From Paucimonas sp. (GTDB lineage Bacteria; Pseudomonadota; Gammaproteobacteria; Burkholderiales; Burkholderiaceae_D): 48,272 bases of DNA. The stretch covers positions 1 to 48,272 of the forward strand of contig JAQGMC010000123.1 of assembly GCA_028292545.1 (NCBI GenBank). The letters are read 5' to 3'. The notes beneath the pieces are model-generated. The model saw only the letters and a program-made list of their open reading frames with translations. It made no database searches and was not told where the DNA came from. How positions within the stretch are numbered: the first letter of the stretch is position 1; the number at the start of each line of letters is the position of its first letter. This document shows positions 1 through 9,905 of the stretch, in pieces. The position numbers and the translations under genes are program-made.

Positions 1-2
1 GC

Positions 3-1199
3 GCAATCGATTTCGAGACCACGGAAACCTATATCGTTTGCAATGCCGCCGGCAAGATCGAACAGATCCTGCCGCGCACCCGCAACTATCCGCATAGCGT
101 GATAGAGGAGTGCATGCTGGACGCCAATGTCTGCGCGGCCGACCTGCTGGAGCGCCACAAGCATCCGGGCGTGTACCGCGTGCATGCGGCGCCGACCAAG
201 GAAAAGCTGACCCAGCTGCGCACCTTCCTGAAACAGCTCGGCCTGCACCTGGGTGGGGGCGATGATCCCAGCGCATCTGACTATGCAGAACTGCTGAACA
301 AGGTGAAGGAGCGGCCCGACGCCACGCTGCTGCAGACGATGCTGCTGCGCTCAATGCAGCAAGCCGTGTACAGCCCGGAAAATATTGGTCACTTCGGCTT
401 GTCGTATGAAGCCTATGCGCATTTCACCAGCCCGATCCGGCGCTACCCCGACTTGCTCACGCACCGCGCGATCAAGGCGATCCTGAAAGGCAAGCGCTAC
501 CAGCCGACCAACATCGATACCAGCGTGTTGAACACCACGCTGTCGAATGCGGCGCGCAAGATGCAGGCCGCCGACAAGGCGCGCGGCAAAAAGAAAATGG
601 AAGGCGAACTGGCGATCTGGGAATCGCTCGGCATCCATTGCTCTGCCAATGAGCGGCGCGCCGACGAAGCGTCGCGCGATGTGGAAGCCTGGCTCAAATG
701 CTATTTCGTGCGCGACAAGCTGGGTGAAGAATTCACCGGCACCATCGCCGGCGTCACGACCTTTGGCATCTTCGTGCAACTGGACCAGCTCTTCATCGAA
801 GGCCTGGTGCATGTAACTGAATTGGGCGCCGATTATTTCCAGTATGACGATGCGCGCCATGAATTGCGGGGCGAGCGCACCGGCATACGTTATCAGTTGA
901 CCGACCGGGTGCGGGTGCAGGTCAGCCGTGTCGACCTGGATGCGCGTCGCATCGACTTGCGCCTGGTGACTGACACTGATGAGCGAGGCTTGCCCAAGAA
1001 TGGCGGCGAGGATGGCGAATCGCGCTCGAAGAAATCGCGCGCGGCTGGCAGTGGTGGCAAGGGAGAAAAACCGGCCAAGGCGTCCAAGGGTGCCAGGTCG
1101 GCCGGCGCTGCGTCCAAAGCCGGCGCGCGGCGCAACAGCGCCGCAACCAATAACAACGACCATACCCGCGCCCGCAAGGGCGGGCGCAAGAAACGCTAA
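3..1199 (+). CDS. rnr: Ribonuclease R, C-terminal part (cut by window edge)
   Basis: This is a 3'-5' exoribonuclease of the RNase II/RNB family that degrades structured RNA. The reading frame is open from base 3, so the N-terminus and most of the catalytic RNB domain lie upstream of the window. Visible are the end of the RNB domain (YEAYAHFTSPIRRYPDLLTH, near 409-465), then an S1 RNA-binding domain near 730-970 (GEEFTGTIAGVTTFGIFVQL), then a tail rich in Lys, Arg, Ser and Gly, as RNase R proteins have. It ends 15 bases before rlmB, so the two are probably cotranscribed, which is the usual neighbourhood in beta- and gammaproteobacteria. The identity is secure; only the start is missing. Confidence 0.95.
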   Translation, partial: AIDFETTETYIVCNAAGKIEQILPRTRNYPHSVIEECMLDANVCAADLLERHKHPGVYRVHAAPTKEKLTQLRTFLKQLGLHLGGGDDPSASDYAELLNKVKERPDATLLQTMLLRSMQQAVYSPENIGHFGLSYEAYAHFTSPIRRYPDLLTHRAIKAILKGKRYQPTNIDTSVLNTTLSNAARKMQAADKARGKKKMEGELAIWESLGIHCSANERRADEASRDVEAWLKCYFVRDKLGEEFTGTIAGVTTFGIFVQLDQLFIEGLVHVTELGADYFQYDDARHELRGERTGIRYQLTDRVRVQVSRVDLDARRIDLRLVTDTDERGLPKNGGEDGESRSKKSRAAGSGGKGEKPAKASKGARSAGAASKAGARRNSAATNNNDHTRARKGGRKKR

Positions 1200-1214
1200 A
1201 GCAAACAGGATCAC

Positions 1215-1958
1215 ATGAAAGGCAAGTTCATATTCGGCTTCCACGCCGTCACCGCCAGGCTGCGGCACGAAGCCTCGTCGGTGGAGGAAATCTACGTGGA
1301 CGCCAGTCGTCACGACCGCCGCATGGGCGACCTACTGCGCGCAGCCAAGGAAGCCAACGTGCGCATCATCCAGGCTGACGACGCCCGCCTGTCCGCCATG
1401 ATCGGCACGCGCCGCCACCAAGGCGTGATCGCTAATGCCAGCCCGCTGGCGCTCGCGCGCACGCTGGATGAATTGCTCGATGCGGTGGAAGGTCCGCCGC
1501 TGATCCTGCTGCTCGACGGCGTCACCGATCCGCATAATCTTGGCGCTTGCCTGCGGGTGGCGGATGGCGCGGGTGCGCATGCCGTCATTGCGCCGAAAGA
1601 CAGGGCCGTTGGCTTGAATGCGACGGCGGCAAAAGTCGCCAGCGGCGCCGCGGACACCGTGCCCTACATCACGGTGACCAATCTTGCGCGCACCATGCGC
1701 GAATTGCAGGAGCGCGACATCTGGATCACCGGCACGACAGAAGATGCCGAGAAAAGCCTGTATGAAGCAGATTTCACCGGCGGCACTGCGCTGGTGATGG
1801 GTTCAGAGGGCGAAGGCATGCGTCGCCTGACCCGCGAAAACTGCGACTTGCTGGTGAGCGTGCCGATGTTTGGTTCGGTCGAGTCCCTGAATGTTTCCGT
1901 CGCTTCCGGCGTCTGTCTCTATGAGGCAAGGCGGCAGCGCATCGCGCGCAGCAGCTGA
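1215..1958 (+). CDS. rlmB: 23S rRNA (guanosine-2'-O-)-methyltransferase RlmB (SpoU family)
   Basis: Predicted S-adenosylmethionine-dependent 2'-O-methyltransferase for 23S rRNA G2251 (E. coli numbering) at the peptidyl-transferase centre. The 247-residue protein has an N-terminal substrate-binding domain (about 1-75, starting [12 protein letters not shown]) and a C-terminal SPOUT trefoil-knot domain. The three SpoU motifs are visible: [20 protein letters not shown] with its Asn and Arg, [11 protein letters not shown], and [19 protein letters not shown]. The length matches the family. The start has a weak GGA-type ribosome site and follows rnr by 15 bases. The close TrmH paralogue is less likely given the full N-terminal domain and the rnr linkage. 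Confidence 0.93.
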   Translation: MKGKFIFGFHAVTARLRHEASSVEEIYVDASRHDRRMGDLLRAAKEANVRIIQADDARLSAMIGTRRHQGVIANASPLALARTLDELLDAVEGPPLILLLDGVTDPHNLGACLRVADGAGAHAVIAPKDRAVGLNATAAKVASGAADTVPYITVTNLARTMRELQERDIWITGTTEDAEKSLYEADFTGGTALVMGSEGEGMRRLTRENCDLLVSVPMFGSVESLNVSVASGVCLYEARRQRIARSS

Positions 1959-2271
1959 CACGCAGCGGCTGACAGGCACGGGCAGCGCAGGAAGGTCAGC
2001 ACTCCGTCCTGGTTAGTCCCCGCACGGCAGTAAGGACAAGCGGCAAGCCGCAGGCAGTTCGCAGGCCATACCTGCGGCCTGCCGTTGCGCCCCGTCCCCC
2101 CTATGATTGTTGGTCGCACATCGCCTTGTCACCTGCAGGCAATGCCTGTGCGCACTTAACGTCGTCAGCAAAGCCGCGACGAACGGGCTACCATGTGAGC
2201 CCGGCGCTGAAAACGCCGGTTTTCCTTAGCCGCTCCCGCAACGAAACGCGCATTCAAAACGCAGCCATTCC
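1959..2271. other. Intergenic region between rlmB and cysE
   Basis: No convincing gene is seen in these 313 bases. An 8-bp inverted repeat (GCCGCAGG at 2047-2054, CCTGCGGC at 2071-2078) lies in the middle without a following T run. A compact hairpin followed by four T residues lies near the cysE side and is listed separately. No clear sigma-70 promoter could be assigned for cysE. Confidence 0.5.
2201..2223 (+). terminator. Short GC hairpin with T run upstream of cysE
   Basis: CCGGCG at 2201-2206 pairs with CGCCGG at 2214-2219 around a 7-base loop, followed by TTTT at 2220-2223. This is the form of a weak intrinsic terminator. It could end the rnr-rlmB transcript 240 bases after rlmB, or act as a leader hairpin for cysE, whose start is 48 bases further on. 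The six-bp stem and short T run make it marginal. Confidence 0.45.
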
Positions 2272-3021
2272 ATGTTCAGTCGCCTCCGAGAAGACATTGC
2301 CAGCATCCGCCAACGCGATCCTGCCGCGCGCAGTTCGTGGGAGGTGTTGACCTGTTATCCGGGCCTGCACGCCATCGTCATGCACGGTTGGGCGCGCTGG
2401 TGCTGGACGCGTGACTTGCGCTGGTTGGGCCGCTTCATTTCGCATATTGCGCGCACCCTGACCGGCATAGAGATCCATCCCGGCGCCACGATCGGGCGTC
2501 GCGTCTTCATTGACCACGGAATGGGCGTGGTCATCGGTGAAACCGCCGAAGTGGGCGACGACTGCACGATCTACCAGGGCGTGACACTGGGCGGCACGTC
2601 GCTCAGCAAGGGCGCCAAGCGGCATCCGACGCTGGCGCGCGGCGCCATCATTGGCGCCGGCGCCAAGGTGCTCGGTTCCTTTACCGTAGGCGAGGATGCG
2701 AAGGTCGGCTCCAATGCGGTCGTGGTGAAGGAAGTGCCCGCCGGCGCGACTGCGGTTGGTAATCCGGCCCGCATCATCCAGAAAGAAACCGAGCCTGCTG
2801 CCCAGGATGCTGCCGCGCGCCGCTTCGCCGCCTACGGCATCACGCCTAATGGCGACGATCCGCTGTCGAAGGCGCTGCACGGCCTTATCGACAATGCGAC
2901 TTCGCAGGAACAGCAGATCAACCAGATCCTGGCTGCATTGAAGGCGGCCGGCATTGCCTGCCAGGCTGGCCAGGCCGGCGACAAGTTCGATCCGGCACAG
3001 TTGAACCGCTTGGTGGAGTAA
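2272..3021 (+). CDS. cysE: Serine O-acetyltransferase
   Basis: Transfers acetyl from acetyl-CoA to serine, giving O-acetylserine, the carbon skeleton for cysteine synthesis in the cytoplasm. The 249-residue protein has an N-terminal helical domain ([20 protein letters not shown]) and a left-handed beta-helix of hexapeptide repeats, with the typical stretches [20 protein letters not shown] and [10 protein letters not shown]-terminal extension of about 70 residues follows the helix. It is slightly shorter than the E. coli enzyme (273 residues) but has the full catalytic core. There is no strong ribosome site before the ATG. It is convergent with lpxH. Feedback inhibition by cysteine is known for the family but cannot be read here. 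Confidence 0.94.
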   Translation: MFSRLREDIASIRQRDPAARSSWEVLTCYPGLHAIVMHGWARWCWTRDLRWLGRFISHIARTLTGIEIHPGATIGRRVFIDHGMGVVIGETAEVGDDCTIYQGVTLGGTSLSKGAKRHPTLARGAIIGAGAKVLGSFTVGEDAKVGSNAVVVKEVPAGATAVGNPARIIQKETEPAAQDAAARRFAAYGITPNGDDPLSKALHGLIDNATSQEQQINQILAALKAAGIACQAGQAGDKFDPAQLNRLVE

Positions 3022-3089
3022 GGGCAGGGCGGGGCAGGTTGGCGCGTGGAACAGCGTGGTCCTGTGCCTGCTTGCAGGTCCGGAAAACT

Positions 3090-3857
3090 TCAGGCGTCCA
3101 CTGCCGTGAAAACCCCGGCCTGATCCAGTTCAAGCCAGCCCCCGCGCAAGCCGCCGGGCCCCGCATGGTCAAGTTCCCAGTCAGTCAGCACATAACGCTT
3201 GCGCCCATCCGCCAGCACATGCAGGGCTGGCCGGTGGGTATGGCCGTGGATCATGATGGCCGCCCCCGACTGGTCGAATAAAGCGCGCACCGCATCTGCA
3301 TTCACATCCATGATTTCGGGCGCCTTGTCGCGCTGGGCGGCACGGCTTTGCTGGCGCAAGCCTTCGATCACTTGCTTGCGTTGCGCCAGCGGTTGCGCCA
3401 GGAATTGCGCCTGCCAGCCTGGTTGCCGGACTTGCTGCCGGAAAGCGATATAGGCATGGTCATCCGTGCACAGCGCGTCGCCGTGCGTGAGCACGATGCG
3501 ATGGCCTGCCAGCTCGAGCACGGTGGGATCGTCAAGCAGCACCAGACCGGCAGCGTCGGCGAATGCCTTGCCAGCCAGGAAGTCGCGGTTACCCGCAATC
3601 CAGAAGGTGTGCGTGCCTTGTTCACGCAGCGTGCGCAGCGCAGCGACAATCTGTGTGTTGAATGGTGAATCGCGGTCGTCGTCGCCAGCCCAGTATTCGA
3701 AGATATCGCCGAGCAGGTACAGGGCTTGCGCGCGCGGCGCGGTGTCGGCGACAAAGCGCAGGAAGCGCGCCGTGGTTCGCGGCAGGGCGGCGTCGAGATG
3801 CAGGTCAGAGACGAACAGCGCGCGCAGTGCGTGGGCAGTCGGCGCGCTGTTCGTCAT
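3090..3857 (-). CDS. lpxH: UDP-2,3-diacylglucosamine diphosphatase LpxH
   Basis: Hydrolyses UDP-2,3-diacylglucosamine to lipid X and UMP in lipid A synthesis at the inner face of the cytoplasmic membrane. The 255-residue protein carries the calcineurin-like metallophosphoesterase signature in order: SDLHLD near residue 18, GDIFEYWAGDD, GNRDFLAG, THGDAL and HGHTHRP, giving the ligands for two Mn ions. ATG at 3857 is preferred over an in-frame GTG three bases upstream. It begins 13 bases after the ppiB stop on the same strand, so ppiA-ppiB-lpxH probably form one transcript. The LpxI and LpxG alternatives are excluded by fold motifs. Confidence 0.93.
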   Translation of the reverse strand: MTNSAPTAHALRALFVSDLHLDAALPRTTARFLRFVADTAPRAQALYLLGDIFEYWAGDDDRDSPFNTQIVAALRTLREQGTHTFWIAGNRDFLAGKAFADAAGLVLLDDPTVLELAGHRIVLTHGDALCTDDHAYIAFRQQVRQPGWQAQFLAQPLAQRKQVIEGLRQQSRAAQRDKAPEIMDVNADAVRALFDQSGAAIMIHGHTHRPALHVLADGRKRYVLTDWELDHAGPGGLRGGWLELDQAGVFTAVDA

Positions 3858-3870
3858 CACGACGGGATGC

Positions 3871-4359
3871 TCAGACTTCTTCAGCTTTCTGGATCACGAT
3901 GTCTTCGACCGGCACGTCGGAGAACATGCCGCTGCGCGTCGTCTTGACCGAACGGATCTTGTCGACCACATCCATGCCTTCCGTCACGCGGCCGAACACG
4001 CAATAGCCCCAACCATCCTGGCCCGGGTAATCGAGGAAGCTGTTGTTCTTCACATTGATGAAGAATTGCGCCGATGCCGAATGCGGATCGGTGGTGCGCG
4101 CCATTGCAACCGTGTAGGGCTCGTTCTTCAAGCCATTCTTGGCTTCGTTCTCGACTTGCTTGTCGGTCGGCTTTTGTTTCATGCCCGGTTCGAAGCCACC
4201 GCCCTGGATCATGAAGCCATCGATGACGCGATGGAAGATCGTATTGGTGTAATGACCGGCGCGCACATAGTTGAGAAAATTTTCAACCGTCTTGGGCGCT
4301 TTTTCTGCTTCGAGTTCGAGCTTGATATTGCCGTGGTTGGTTTGGAGTAGCACTGCCAT
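3871..4359 (-). CDS. ppiB: Cytoplasmic cyclophilin-type peptidyl-prolyl isomerase
   Basis: Catalyses cis-trans isomerisation of X-Pro bonds to help protein folding. The 162-residue protein is a single cyclophilin domain with the core signature [20 protein letters not shown] (catalytic Arg), and [13 protein letters not shown]. No signal peptide is present, so it should be cytoplasmic, in contrast to its neighbour. It lies 28 bases downstream of the secreted paralogue on the same strand. The two are about two-thirds identical by eye over the domain, so this is a tandem cyclophilin pair with different targeting. Confidence 0.94.
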   Translation of the reverse strand: MAVLLQTNHGNIKLELEAEKAPKTVENFLNYVRAGHYTNTIFHRVIDGFMIQGGGFEPGMKQKPTDKQVENEAKNGLKNEPYTVAMARTTDPHSASAQFFINVKNNSFLDYPGQDGWGYCVFGRVTEGMDVVDKIRSVKTTRSGMFSDVPVEDIVIQKAEEV

Positions 4360-4387
4360 GATGATGAATCCTTATCAGAGAAATTGA

Positions 4388-4954
4388 TCAGTTCAGCTGG
4401 GTCGCGCTTTCGATCACGACCGGCGTCGTGGGCACATTGCCAGGGCCGGTCTGCACCGCCTTGATCTTGTCGACCACGTCAAAGCCCTTGATGACTTTGC
4501 CGAACACCGCATAGCCCCAGCCATCCTGGCCCGGGTAATTCAGGAAGTTGTTGTTCTTGACGTTGATGAAGAATTGCGCGCTGGCCGAATGCGGTGAAGA
4601 GGTGCGCGCCATTGCCACCGTATAGGTGTCGTTGCGCAAGCCATTGCCAGCTTCATTCTGGATCGGGCCGCGGGTCGGTTTCTGGCGCATGCCGCTGTCG
4701 AAGCCGCCGCCCTGGATCATGAAGTCGCCGATGACGCGATGGAAAATGGTGCCGTTGTAGTGGCCCGACTTCACATACTCCAGAAAATTCTCAACGCTTT
4801 TAGGCGCCTTGTCGGGAGCCAGCTCCAGCACGATGTTGCCCATACTGGTTTTCAATTGCACTTGCGGCGCATCCGCAGCTGCAGCAAAAACGGGAAGGCC
4901 GGCAACGGCGGCACTGGCAAGCAGGATGACGATTTGACGACGCAGGTGCAGCAT
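4388..4954 (-). CDS. ppiA: Periplasmic cyclophilin-type peptidyl-prolyl isomerase
   Basis: Prolyl isomerase predicted to act in the periplasm. The 188-residue protein begins with a Sec signal peptide of about 27 residues ([20 protein letters not shown] followed by an Ala-rich cleavage site), then a complete cyclophilin domain with [20 protein letters not shown] and [18 protein letters not shown]. It is the first gene of a probable ppiA-ppiB-lpxH transcript and is divergent from cysS. The symbol rests on the signal peptide and pairing with ppiB. Confidence 0.91.
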   Translation of the reverse strand: MLHLRRQIVILLASAAVAGLPVFAAAADAPQVQLKTSMGNIVLELAPDKAPKSVENFLEYVKSGHYNGTIFHRVIGDFMIQGGGFDSGMRQKPTRGPIQNEAGNGLRNDTYTVAMARTSSPHSASAQFFINVKNNNFLNYPGQDGWGYAVFGKVIKGFDVVDKIKAVQTGPGNVPTTPVVIESATQLN

Positions 4955-5088
4955 GAATGAGCCTTTCGAAGAAGCGGGAACGGCGCAAAAACGGCCGTGA
5001 CATGAACAGGAATCGGACAGGGCAGCCGGCTATGCCAGCACATCATGACCGCATGATTACCGCTTGGTGACGGGCAGTGATTTCCTGA

Positions 5089-5097
5089 TGCTATACT
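5089..5097 (+). promoter_or_regulatory. Candidate extended -10 promoter for cysS
   Basis: TGCTATACT at 5089-5097 is an extended -10 element (TGN plus TATACT, five of six matches to TATAAT). No well spaced -35 hexamer is obvious, which extended -10 promoters tolerate. It would give a leader of about 120 bases before the cysS start at 5224. The location between divergent ppiA and cysS suits a promoter. Confidence 0.5.
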
Positions 5098-5223
5098 GCC
5101 GCGAGTCCCGAATTTTATCAAAATAAGCTCATCAAGAGGTTGGCAGGCCGGCTCCTGATGTGCATGACGCGTTCCCGAACCTGACCGGTGCGTTCGACCT
5201 CCTGGTTTGGCTGCAAAACCCCA

Positions 5224-6609
5224 ATGAGTTTCCTGAAGATCTATAACACGCTCGCACGTGAAAAGCAGCCCTTTGCGCCGATCGAACCGGGCAAAGTGCG
5301 CATGTACGTTTGCGGCATGACTGTGTACGACTACTGCCACCTCGGCCACGCCCGCGTGATGGTCGTGTTTGACATGGTGCAACGCTGGCTGCGCGCCAGC
5401 GGCCTGGATGTCACTTATGTGCGCAACATCACCGACATCGACGACAAAATCATTCGCCGTGCCGTCGAAAACAATGAAACCCTGTCGCAACTGACCCAGC
5501 GCTTCATCGATGCCATGCATGCCGATGCCGATGCGCTGGGCGTAGCACGTCCCGACCATGAACCGCGCGCTACCAACTATGTGCCGCAGATGCTGGGCTT
5601 GATCGGCCAGCTGGAGCAGAAGGGGCTCGCCTATCTGGCGGCCGATGGCGACGTGAATTATTCAGTGCGCGACTTCGCCGGCTACGGCAAGTTGTCCGGC
5701 AAATCACTTGACGACTTGCGCGCTGGCGAGCGCGTGGATGTCAACAGTGGCAAGCGCGATCCGCTCGACTTCGTGCTGTGGAAAGCGGCCAAGCCGGCTG
5801 AGCCCGCCGAAGCAAAATGGGATTCGCGCTGGGGTGTCGGACGTCCCGGCTGGCATATCGAATGCTCGGCCATGGCGACTGATTTGCTGGGCCAGCATTT
5901 CGACATACATGGTGGCGGCCAGGACCTGCAATTCCCGCACCACGAAAATGAAATCGCGCAGTCAGAAGGGGCGCATGGCGGGCCGTTCGTCAACTTCTGG
6001 ATGCACAACGGGTTCGTGCGCGTCGACAACGAGAAGATGTCGAAGTCGCTCAACAACTTCTTCACCATCCGTGAAGTGTTGAAGAGCTATGACGCTGAAG
6101 TCGTGCGCTTTTTCATCTTGCGCGCGCATTACCGCAGCCCCCTCAATTATTCCGACGCCCATCTCGACGATGCGCGCGGCGCCTTGACGCGCTTGTACAC
6201 GGCGCTGAAGCAAACCAGTGCACAGGAAGGCCCGCTCGACACTGCAGAGCCTTACGCACAGCGCTTCGCCGACGCGATGAACGATGACTTCAATACGCCG
6301 CTTGCAATGGCCGTGCTGTTCGACCTGGCCAATGAAGTCAATCGCACGCACGACGCGGTGCTGGCGCGCCAGTTGAAGCAGCTGGGCGCGGTGCTCGGTT
6401 TGCTGCAACGCGCGCCGCAGGATTTCCTGCAGGCCGCACCCGGCGAGGGCATGGCCGACGCGGCCGTTGCCGCGCAGATTGCTGAACGTGCCGCGGCCAA
6501 GAAAGCGCGCAATTTCGCGGAAGCAGACCGCATTCGTGCCGACCTTCTGGCTGCCGGCATCGTACTTGAGGACAAGCCGGGTGGCGTGACCGAATGGCGG
6601 AGGGCCTGA
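5224..6609 (+). CDS. cysS: Cysteinyl-tRNA synthetase
   Basis: Class I aminoacyl-tRNA synthetase that charges tRNA-Cys with cysteine. The frame is open from a GTG at 5188, but ATG at 5224 gives [10 protein letters not shown], which matches the usual N-terminus and a 461-residue protein, the family length. Visible are the first zinc ligand region [19 protein letters not shown] with the HIGH-type motif, GWHIECSAM with further zinc ligands, the KMSKSLNN (KMSKS) motif near residue 270, and a DALR-type helical C-terminus. A neighbouring glycosylase gene starts 5 bases after the stop, which suggests cotranscription. Confidence 0.96.
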   Translation: MSFLKIYNTLAREKQPFAPIEPGKVRMYVCGMTVYDYCHLGHARVMVVFDMVQRWLRASGLDVTYVRNITDIDDKIIRRAVENNETLSQLTQRFIDAMHADADALGVARPDHEPRATNYVPQMLGLIGQLEQKGLAYLAADGDVNYSVRDFAGYGKLSGKSLDDLRAGERVDVNSGKRDPLDFVLWKAAKPAEPAEAKWDSRWGVGRPGWHIECSAMATDLLGQHFDIHGGGQDLQFPHHENEIAQSEGAHGGPFVNFWMHNGFVRVDNEKMSKSLNNFFTIREVLKSYDAEVVRFFILRAHYRSPLNYSDAHLDDARGALTRLYTALKQTSAQEGPLDTAEPYAQRFADAMNDDFNTPLAMAVLFDLANEVNRTHDAVLARQLKQLGAVLGLLQRAPQDFLQAAPGEGMADAAVAAQIAERAAAKKARNFAEADRIRADLLAAGIVLEDKPGGVTEWRRA

Positions 6610-6614
6610 GCAGC

Positions 6615-7271
6615 ATGGCGCGTACCAATACCAACAAGACCGCAAATACGGCAAGCGTCCCTGAATACTGGGAACAGGCAAAGCAGGAATTGATGAAGCG
6701 CGACCGCATCATGCGCAAGCTGATACCGCAATTCGGCGACCTGCACCTGACCGGCCGCGGCGATCCATTCACTACGCTGGCGCGATCCATCGTCGGTCAG
6801 CAAATTTCCACCAAGGCGGCTGAAACCGTATGGCAACGCTTCCTGGAAGCTTGTCCACAATGCACCCCGGCGCAAGTCTTGAAAGCAGGCGATGCCAAAC
6901 TCGCCACTTGTGGACTTTCCAAGCGTAAAGCCGAGTACATTTGCGACCTGGCCCAGCATTTCAAGGACAAGAAAGTGCATGTTGCTTCCTGGTCCGAGAT
7001 GGATGACGAAGACGTCATCGCCGAACTGATCCAGATTCGCGGCATCGGCCGCTGGACAGCGGAGATGTTCTTGATATTTAATTTGCGGCGACCGAATGTG
7101 TTGCCGCTGGACGATGTGGGTTTGCTGCGCGGTATCAGCCTCAGCTACTTTTCCGGCGAACCCGTGTCGCGCAGCGATGCACGTGAAGTCGCTGCCAATT
7201 GGGAACCCTGGCGCACTGTGGCAACCTGGTATTTGTGGCGCAGCCTCGACCCGGTACCGGTAGAATACTAA
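6615..7271 (+). CDS. DNA-3-methyladenine glycosylase, HhH-GPD family (AlkA/Mag1-like)
   Basis: Base-excision repair enzyme predicted to remove alkylated purines from DNA. The 218-residue protein has the helix-hairpin-helix (IRGIGRWTAEMFLIF) followed about 15 residues later by the conserved Asp region LPLDDVGLLRG, the HhH-GPD catalytic arrangement. It lacks the N-terminal extra domain of E. coli AlkA (282 residues), so it resembles compact Mag1-type enzymes. ATG at 6615 is chosen because GGAGGG lies about ten bases upstream; an earlier ATG at 6594 overlaps cysS and has no such site. It sits between cysS and accA, an order common in Burkholderiales. Confidence 0.88.
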   Translation: MARTNTNKTANTASVPEYWEQAKQELMKRDRIMRKLIPQFGDLHLTGRGDPFTTLARSIVGQQISTKAAETVWQRFLEACPQCTPAQVLKAGDAKLATCGLSKRKAEYICDLAQHFKDKKVHVASWSEMDDEDVIAELIQIRGIGRWTAEMFLIFNLRRPNVLPLDDVGLLRGISLSYFSGEPVSRSDAREVAANWEPWRTVATWYLWRSLDPVPVEY

Positions 7272-7316
7272 GCACAGTGGGTACACCCCGGCACTCTTGT
7301 CCTGCACGGAGCAAGC

Positions 7317-8294
7317 ATGAATAACAAGATTACCTTCCTCAATTTCGAACAACCGATCGCGGAGCTGGATTCCAAAATCGAAGAATTGCGTTTTGTGCAG
7401 GATGACTCGGCGGTCGATATCTCGGAGGAGATCGACCGCCTGTCCAAGAAAAGCCTGCAACTCACGAAAGACATCTACGCCAAGCTGACACCATGGCAAG
7501 TGTCGCTGATAGCACGTCATCCGCAGCGTCCATACACGATGGACTATGTGAATGAAATCTTCACTGACTTCCATGAATTGCATGGCGACCGCAGCTATGC
7601 CGACGACCTTTCCATCGTGGGCGGCATGGCGCGCTTCAATGGCCAACCGTGCATGGTCATCGGGCACCAGAAAGGCCGCGACACCAAGGAAAGGGCGATG
7701 CGCAATTTTGGCATGCCCAAGCCCGAGGGATATCGCAAAGCCATGCGCCTGATGAAGCTGGCGGAAAAATTCAACCTGCCGGTTTTCACCTTCGTCGACA
7801 CGCCTGGCGCTTTCCCCGGCATTGACGCTGAGGAGCGCGGCCAGTCCGAAGCCATCGGCCATAACCTGTATGTGATGGCGGAACTGAAAGTGCCGCTGAT
7901 TGCCACGATCATTGGCGAAGGCGGTTCCGGCGGCGCGCTGGCAATTGCCGCTGGCGACGCCGTGCTGATGCTGCAATATGCAACCTATGCAGTGATTTCG
8001 CCGGAGGGTTGCGCATCGATTTTGTGGAAGACGGCCGACCGTGCGGCCGATGCAGCCGAAGCGCTGGGCCTGACCGCGCATCGCCTGAAAGCTTTGGGCT
8101 TGATCGACAAGATCGTGACCGAGCCGGTCGGTGGCGCGCATCGCGATCCCAAGCAAATGGCTGCCTTGCTCAAACGCGCGCTCGCTGATACCTTGCGCCA
8201 GTATCAGGGCGTCAAGACGCGTGACTTGCTGGCCGCCCGGCATGAGAAGCTGATGAACTATGGCAAATTCAAGGAACTTTCGCAGCCTGAATAA
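7317..8294 (+). CDS. accA: Acetyl-CoA carboxylase carboxyltransferase subunit alpha
   Basis: Alpha half of the carboxyltransferase that moves CO2 from carboxybiotin to acetyl-CoA, the first committed step of fatty acid synthesis. At 325 residues it has the family length. Visible are the N-terminal helical region, the crotonase-like core with [27 protein letters not shown] and [15 protein letters not shown], and the C-terminal helices. GGAG lies eight bases before the ATG. A TAGAAT hexamer at 7261-7266, within the end of the preceding glycosylase gene, could be a -10 element, but no -35 is clear. The next gene, tilS, overlaps the end of accA by 35 bases. Confidence 0.96.
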   Translation: MNNKITFLNFEQPIAELDSKIEELRFVQDDSAVDISEEIDRLSKKSLQLTKDIYAKLTPWQVSLIARHPQRPYTMDYVNEIFTDFHELHGDRSYADDLSIVGGMARFNGQPCMVIGHQKGRDTKERAMRNFGMPKPEGYRKAMRLMKLAEKFNLPVFTFVDTPGAFPGIDAEERGQSEAIGHNLYVMAELKVPLIATIIGEGGSGGALAIAAGDAVLMLQYATYAVISPEGCASILWKTADRAADAAEALGLTAHRLKALGLIDKIVTEPVGGAHRDPKQMAALLKRALADTLRQYQGVKTRDLLAARHEKLMNYGKFKELSQPE

Positions 8295-9726
8295 CGCCGC
8301 CGGCATCGAATCCCGCATTGCATCTCGCTTCGAACGCGCGCTTGGAGAAATCCGGGCGCGCGTTTCTCTTTTAGCGGGCGATGTCAGCGGGCCAGGCCTG
8401 GCGCGCGCCAAGCCTGCCGATGAATGTGCGCTCGGCGTCGCTTATAGCGGCGGGCTGGATTCAACCGTGCTGTTGCTGCTGGCAGCGGACTATGCCCGTC
8501 GCCATGGCTTGCGGGTGCAAGCGCTGCATGTTCACCACGGCCTTAGCCCGAATGCGGATGCATGGGCCGCGCATTGCGGCCAAACCTGCCACGCCCTTGG
8601 CATTGACCTGCATGTATCGCACGTGACGGTGTCCGTCAGGAAGCAAAGCCTGGAAGCTGCGGCCCGCCAGGCGCGCTATGCGGCGCTTGGCCAGGCCTGC
8701 GAGTCGCGTAACCTGCCGGTGCTGCTTACTGCCCATCACCAGGACGACCAGGCTGAAACCGTGTTGCTGCAACTGCTGCGCGGCGCTGGGGTTGCCGGCT
8801 TGTCTGGCATGGGCAGCGCCGAGCGCCGTGCCGACCTGTTCGGCCACGACATCATGCTGGGCCGTCCCTTGCTCGACTGCCGTCGTTCGGAACTCGAAGC
8901 CGTCGCCGCCGCCCGCGGCCTGCAATGGATCACGGATGAATCGAATGCCGACACCCGCTGGCGGCGCAATGCGCTGCGCCACGCGGTGCTGCCGGTGCTG
9001 GAACAAGCCTTTGCAGGCAGCGCGGCCAGCATTGCCCGCAGCGCCGCCCACATGCAATCCACGCAAACCTTGCTGGAAGACCTGGCCCGCATCGACCTTG
9101 AACGCTGCGGCGCATGCAAGGGTGCAGCGCTGCAGGTCGACCAACTGCGCAAGCTGTCGGGCGAGCGTGCCGCCAACCTGCTTCGCTACTGGATGGCGAG
9201 CCAGCAGGCGCGCATGCCCAGCAGCGTGCAACTGCAACAAGTGCTGCAGCAGATGCTTTCTCCCCGGCCCGATGCACAGCCGCTGGTTGCCATCGATGGC
9301 ATTGAGCTGCGCCGCAGCGCCGGCTTGCTGCACATGGTTGCGCCGTCGCCGCCCTGGCAGCCGGCCGATGTCAGCCTGGACTGGAAGGGCGAAGCAGCGA
9401 TCATCGTCCCCGAATGGCGTGGACGCCTGCTGTTTCACCGCAGTAGCGGGCCGGCACTGTCACCGGAAGCCTTGCGCGCCTCGTCCATCCTGCTGCGCGC
9501 CCGCAGCGGACAGGAGCGGGTGCTGCTGGCCCCGGGCAGGCCTTCGCGCTCCCTGAAAAACGTCTACCAGGAAGCCGGTATTCCGGCATGGCAGAGGCGC
9601 ATGCTGCCGCTGGCCTGGCAGGACGGTGCGCTGCTTCTGGTAGCTGGTATCGGCATGGATTACCGCCGCTTGCGGCCGGAGCCCGGCGTAGTGCTGGAGT
9701 GGCAGGCCGACCCGGCAAGGGGTTGA
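8260..9726 (+). CDS. tilS: tRNA(Ile)-lysidine synthetase
   Basis: ATP-dependent enzyme that turns C34 of tRNA-Ile(CAU) into lysidine, so that the tRNA reads AUA. The PP-loop motif SGGLDST is near residue 65, followed by [12 protein letters not shown] and the TilS hallmark [17 protein letters not shown]. The rest includes the substrate-binding and C-terminal domains (488 residues in all). The ATG at 8260 overlaps accA by 35 bases, pointing to translational coupling; the first 45 residues are poorly conserved, so a later start is possible. accA-tilS-lysC is a familiar order in this group. Confidence 0.92.
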   Translation: MANSRNFRSLNNAAGIESRIASRFERALGEIRARVSLLAGDVSGPGLARAKPADECALGVAYSGGLDSTVLLLLAADYARRHGLRVQALHVHHGLSPNADAWAAHCGQTCHALGIDLHVSHVTVSVRKQSLEAAARQARYAALGQACESRNLPVLLTAHHQDDQAETVLLQLLRGAGVAGLSGMGSAERRADLFGHDIMLGRPLLDCRRSELEAVAAARGLQWITDESNADTRWRRNALRHAVLPVLEQAFAGSAASIARSAAHMQSTQTLLEDLARIDLERCGACKGAALQVDQLRKLSGERAANLLRYWMASQQARMPSSVQLQQVLQQMLSPRPDAQPLVAIDGIELRRSAGLLHMVAPSPPWQPADVSLDWKGEAAIIVPEWRGRLLFHRSSGPALSPEALRASSILLRARSGQERVLLAPGRPSRSLKNVYQEAGIPAWQRRMLPLAWQDGALLLVAGIGMDYRRLRPEPGVVLEWQADPARG

Positions 9727-9777
9727 CGCCGTAAGAGCGGGATCCGCGTGGCCAGTATCAAGCGCCCGCCGGACGAT

Positions 9778-9795
9778 CCGGGAGTGAATTCCCGG
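9778..9795 (+). terminator. Hairpin after tilS, possible terminator
   Basis: CCGGGA (9778-9783) and TCCCGG (9790-9795) form a 6-bp inverted repeat with a 6-base loop, 52 bases after the tilS stop. No T run follows, so any terminator role would be weak. It lies before the independent lysC promoter. Confidence 0.3.
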
Positions 9796-9839
9796 CCTGT
9801 GCGCCGCCCCCGGGAATCATGCCAATTCCCCCGCTGAAC

Positions 9840-9868
9840 TTGTGGTTTTACCCCTCGGTAAGTACAAT
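9840..9868 (+). promoter_or_regulatory. Sigma-70-type promoter of lysC
   Basis: TTGTGG at 9840-9845 and TACAAT at 9863-9868 are separated by exactly 17 bases. The -10 matches five of six consensus bases and the -35 three of six. Transcription would start near 9875, about 30 bases before the lysC ATG. The -10 is followed by AGCGGGTTG, which recurs after the -10-like element upstream of ybiT. Confidence 0.65.
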
Positions 9869-9905
9869 AGCGGGTTGTCGATTTCCACCCTACTGAGCCT
9901 TACAC

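Noticed and set aside
6252..8411. A 719-codon open frame on the minus strand across cysS, the glycosylase and accA
   Set aside because: It is antisense to three clear conserved genes, has no recognisable motifs, and long antisense frames are common at this GC content.
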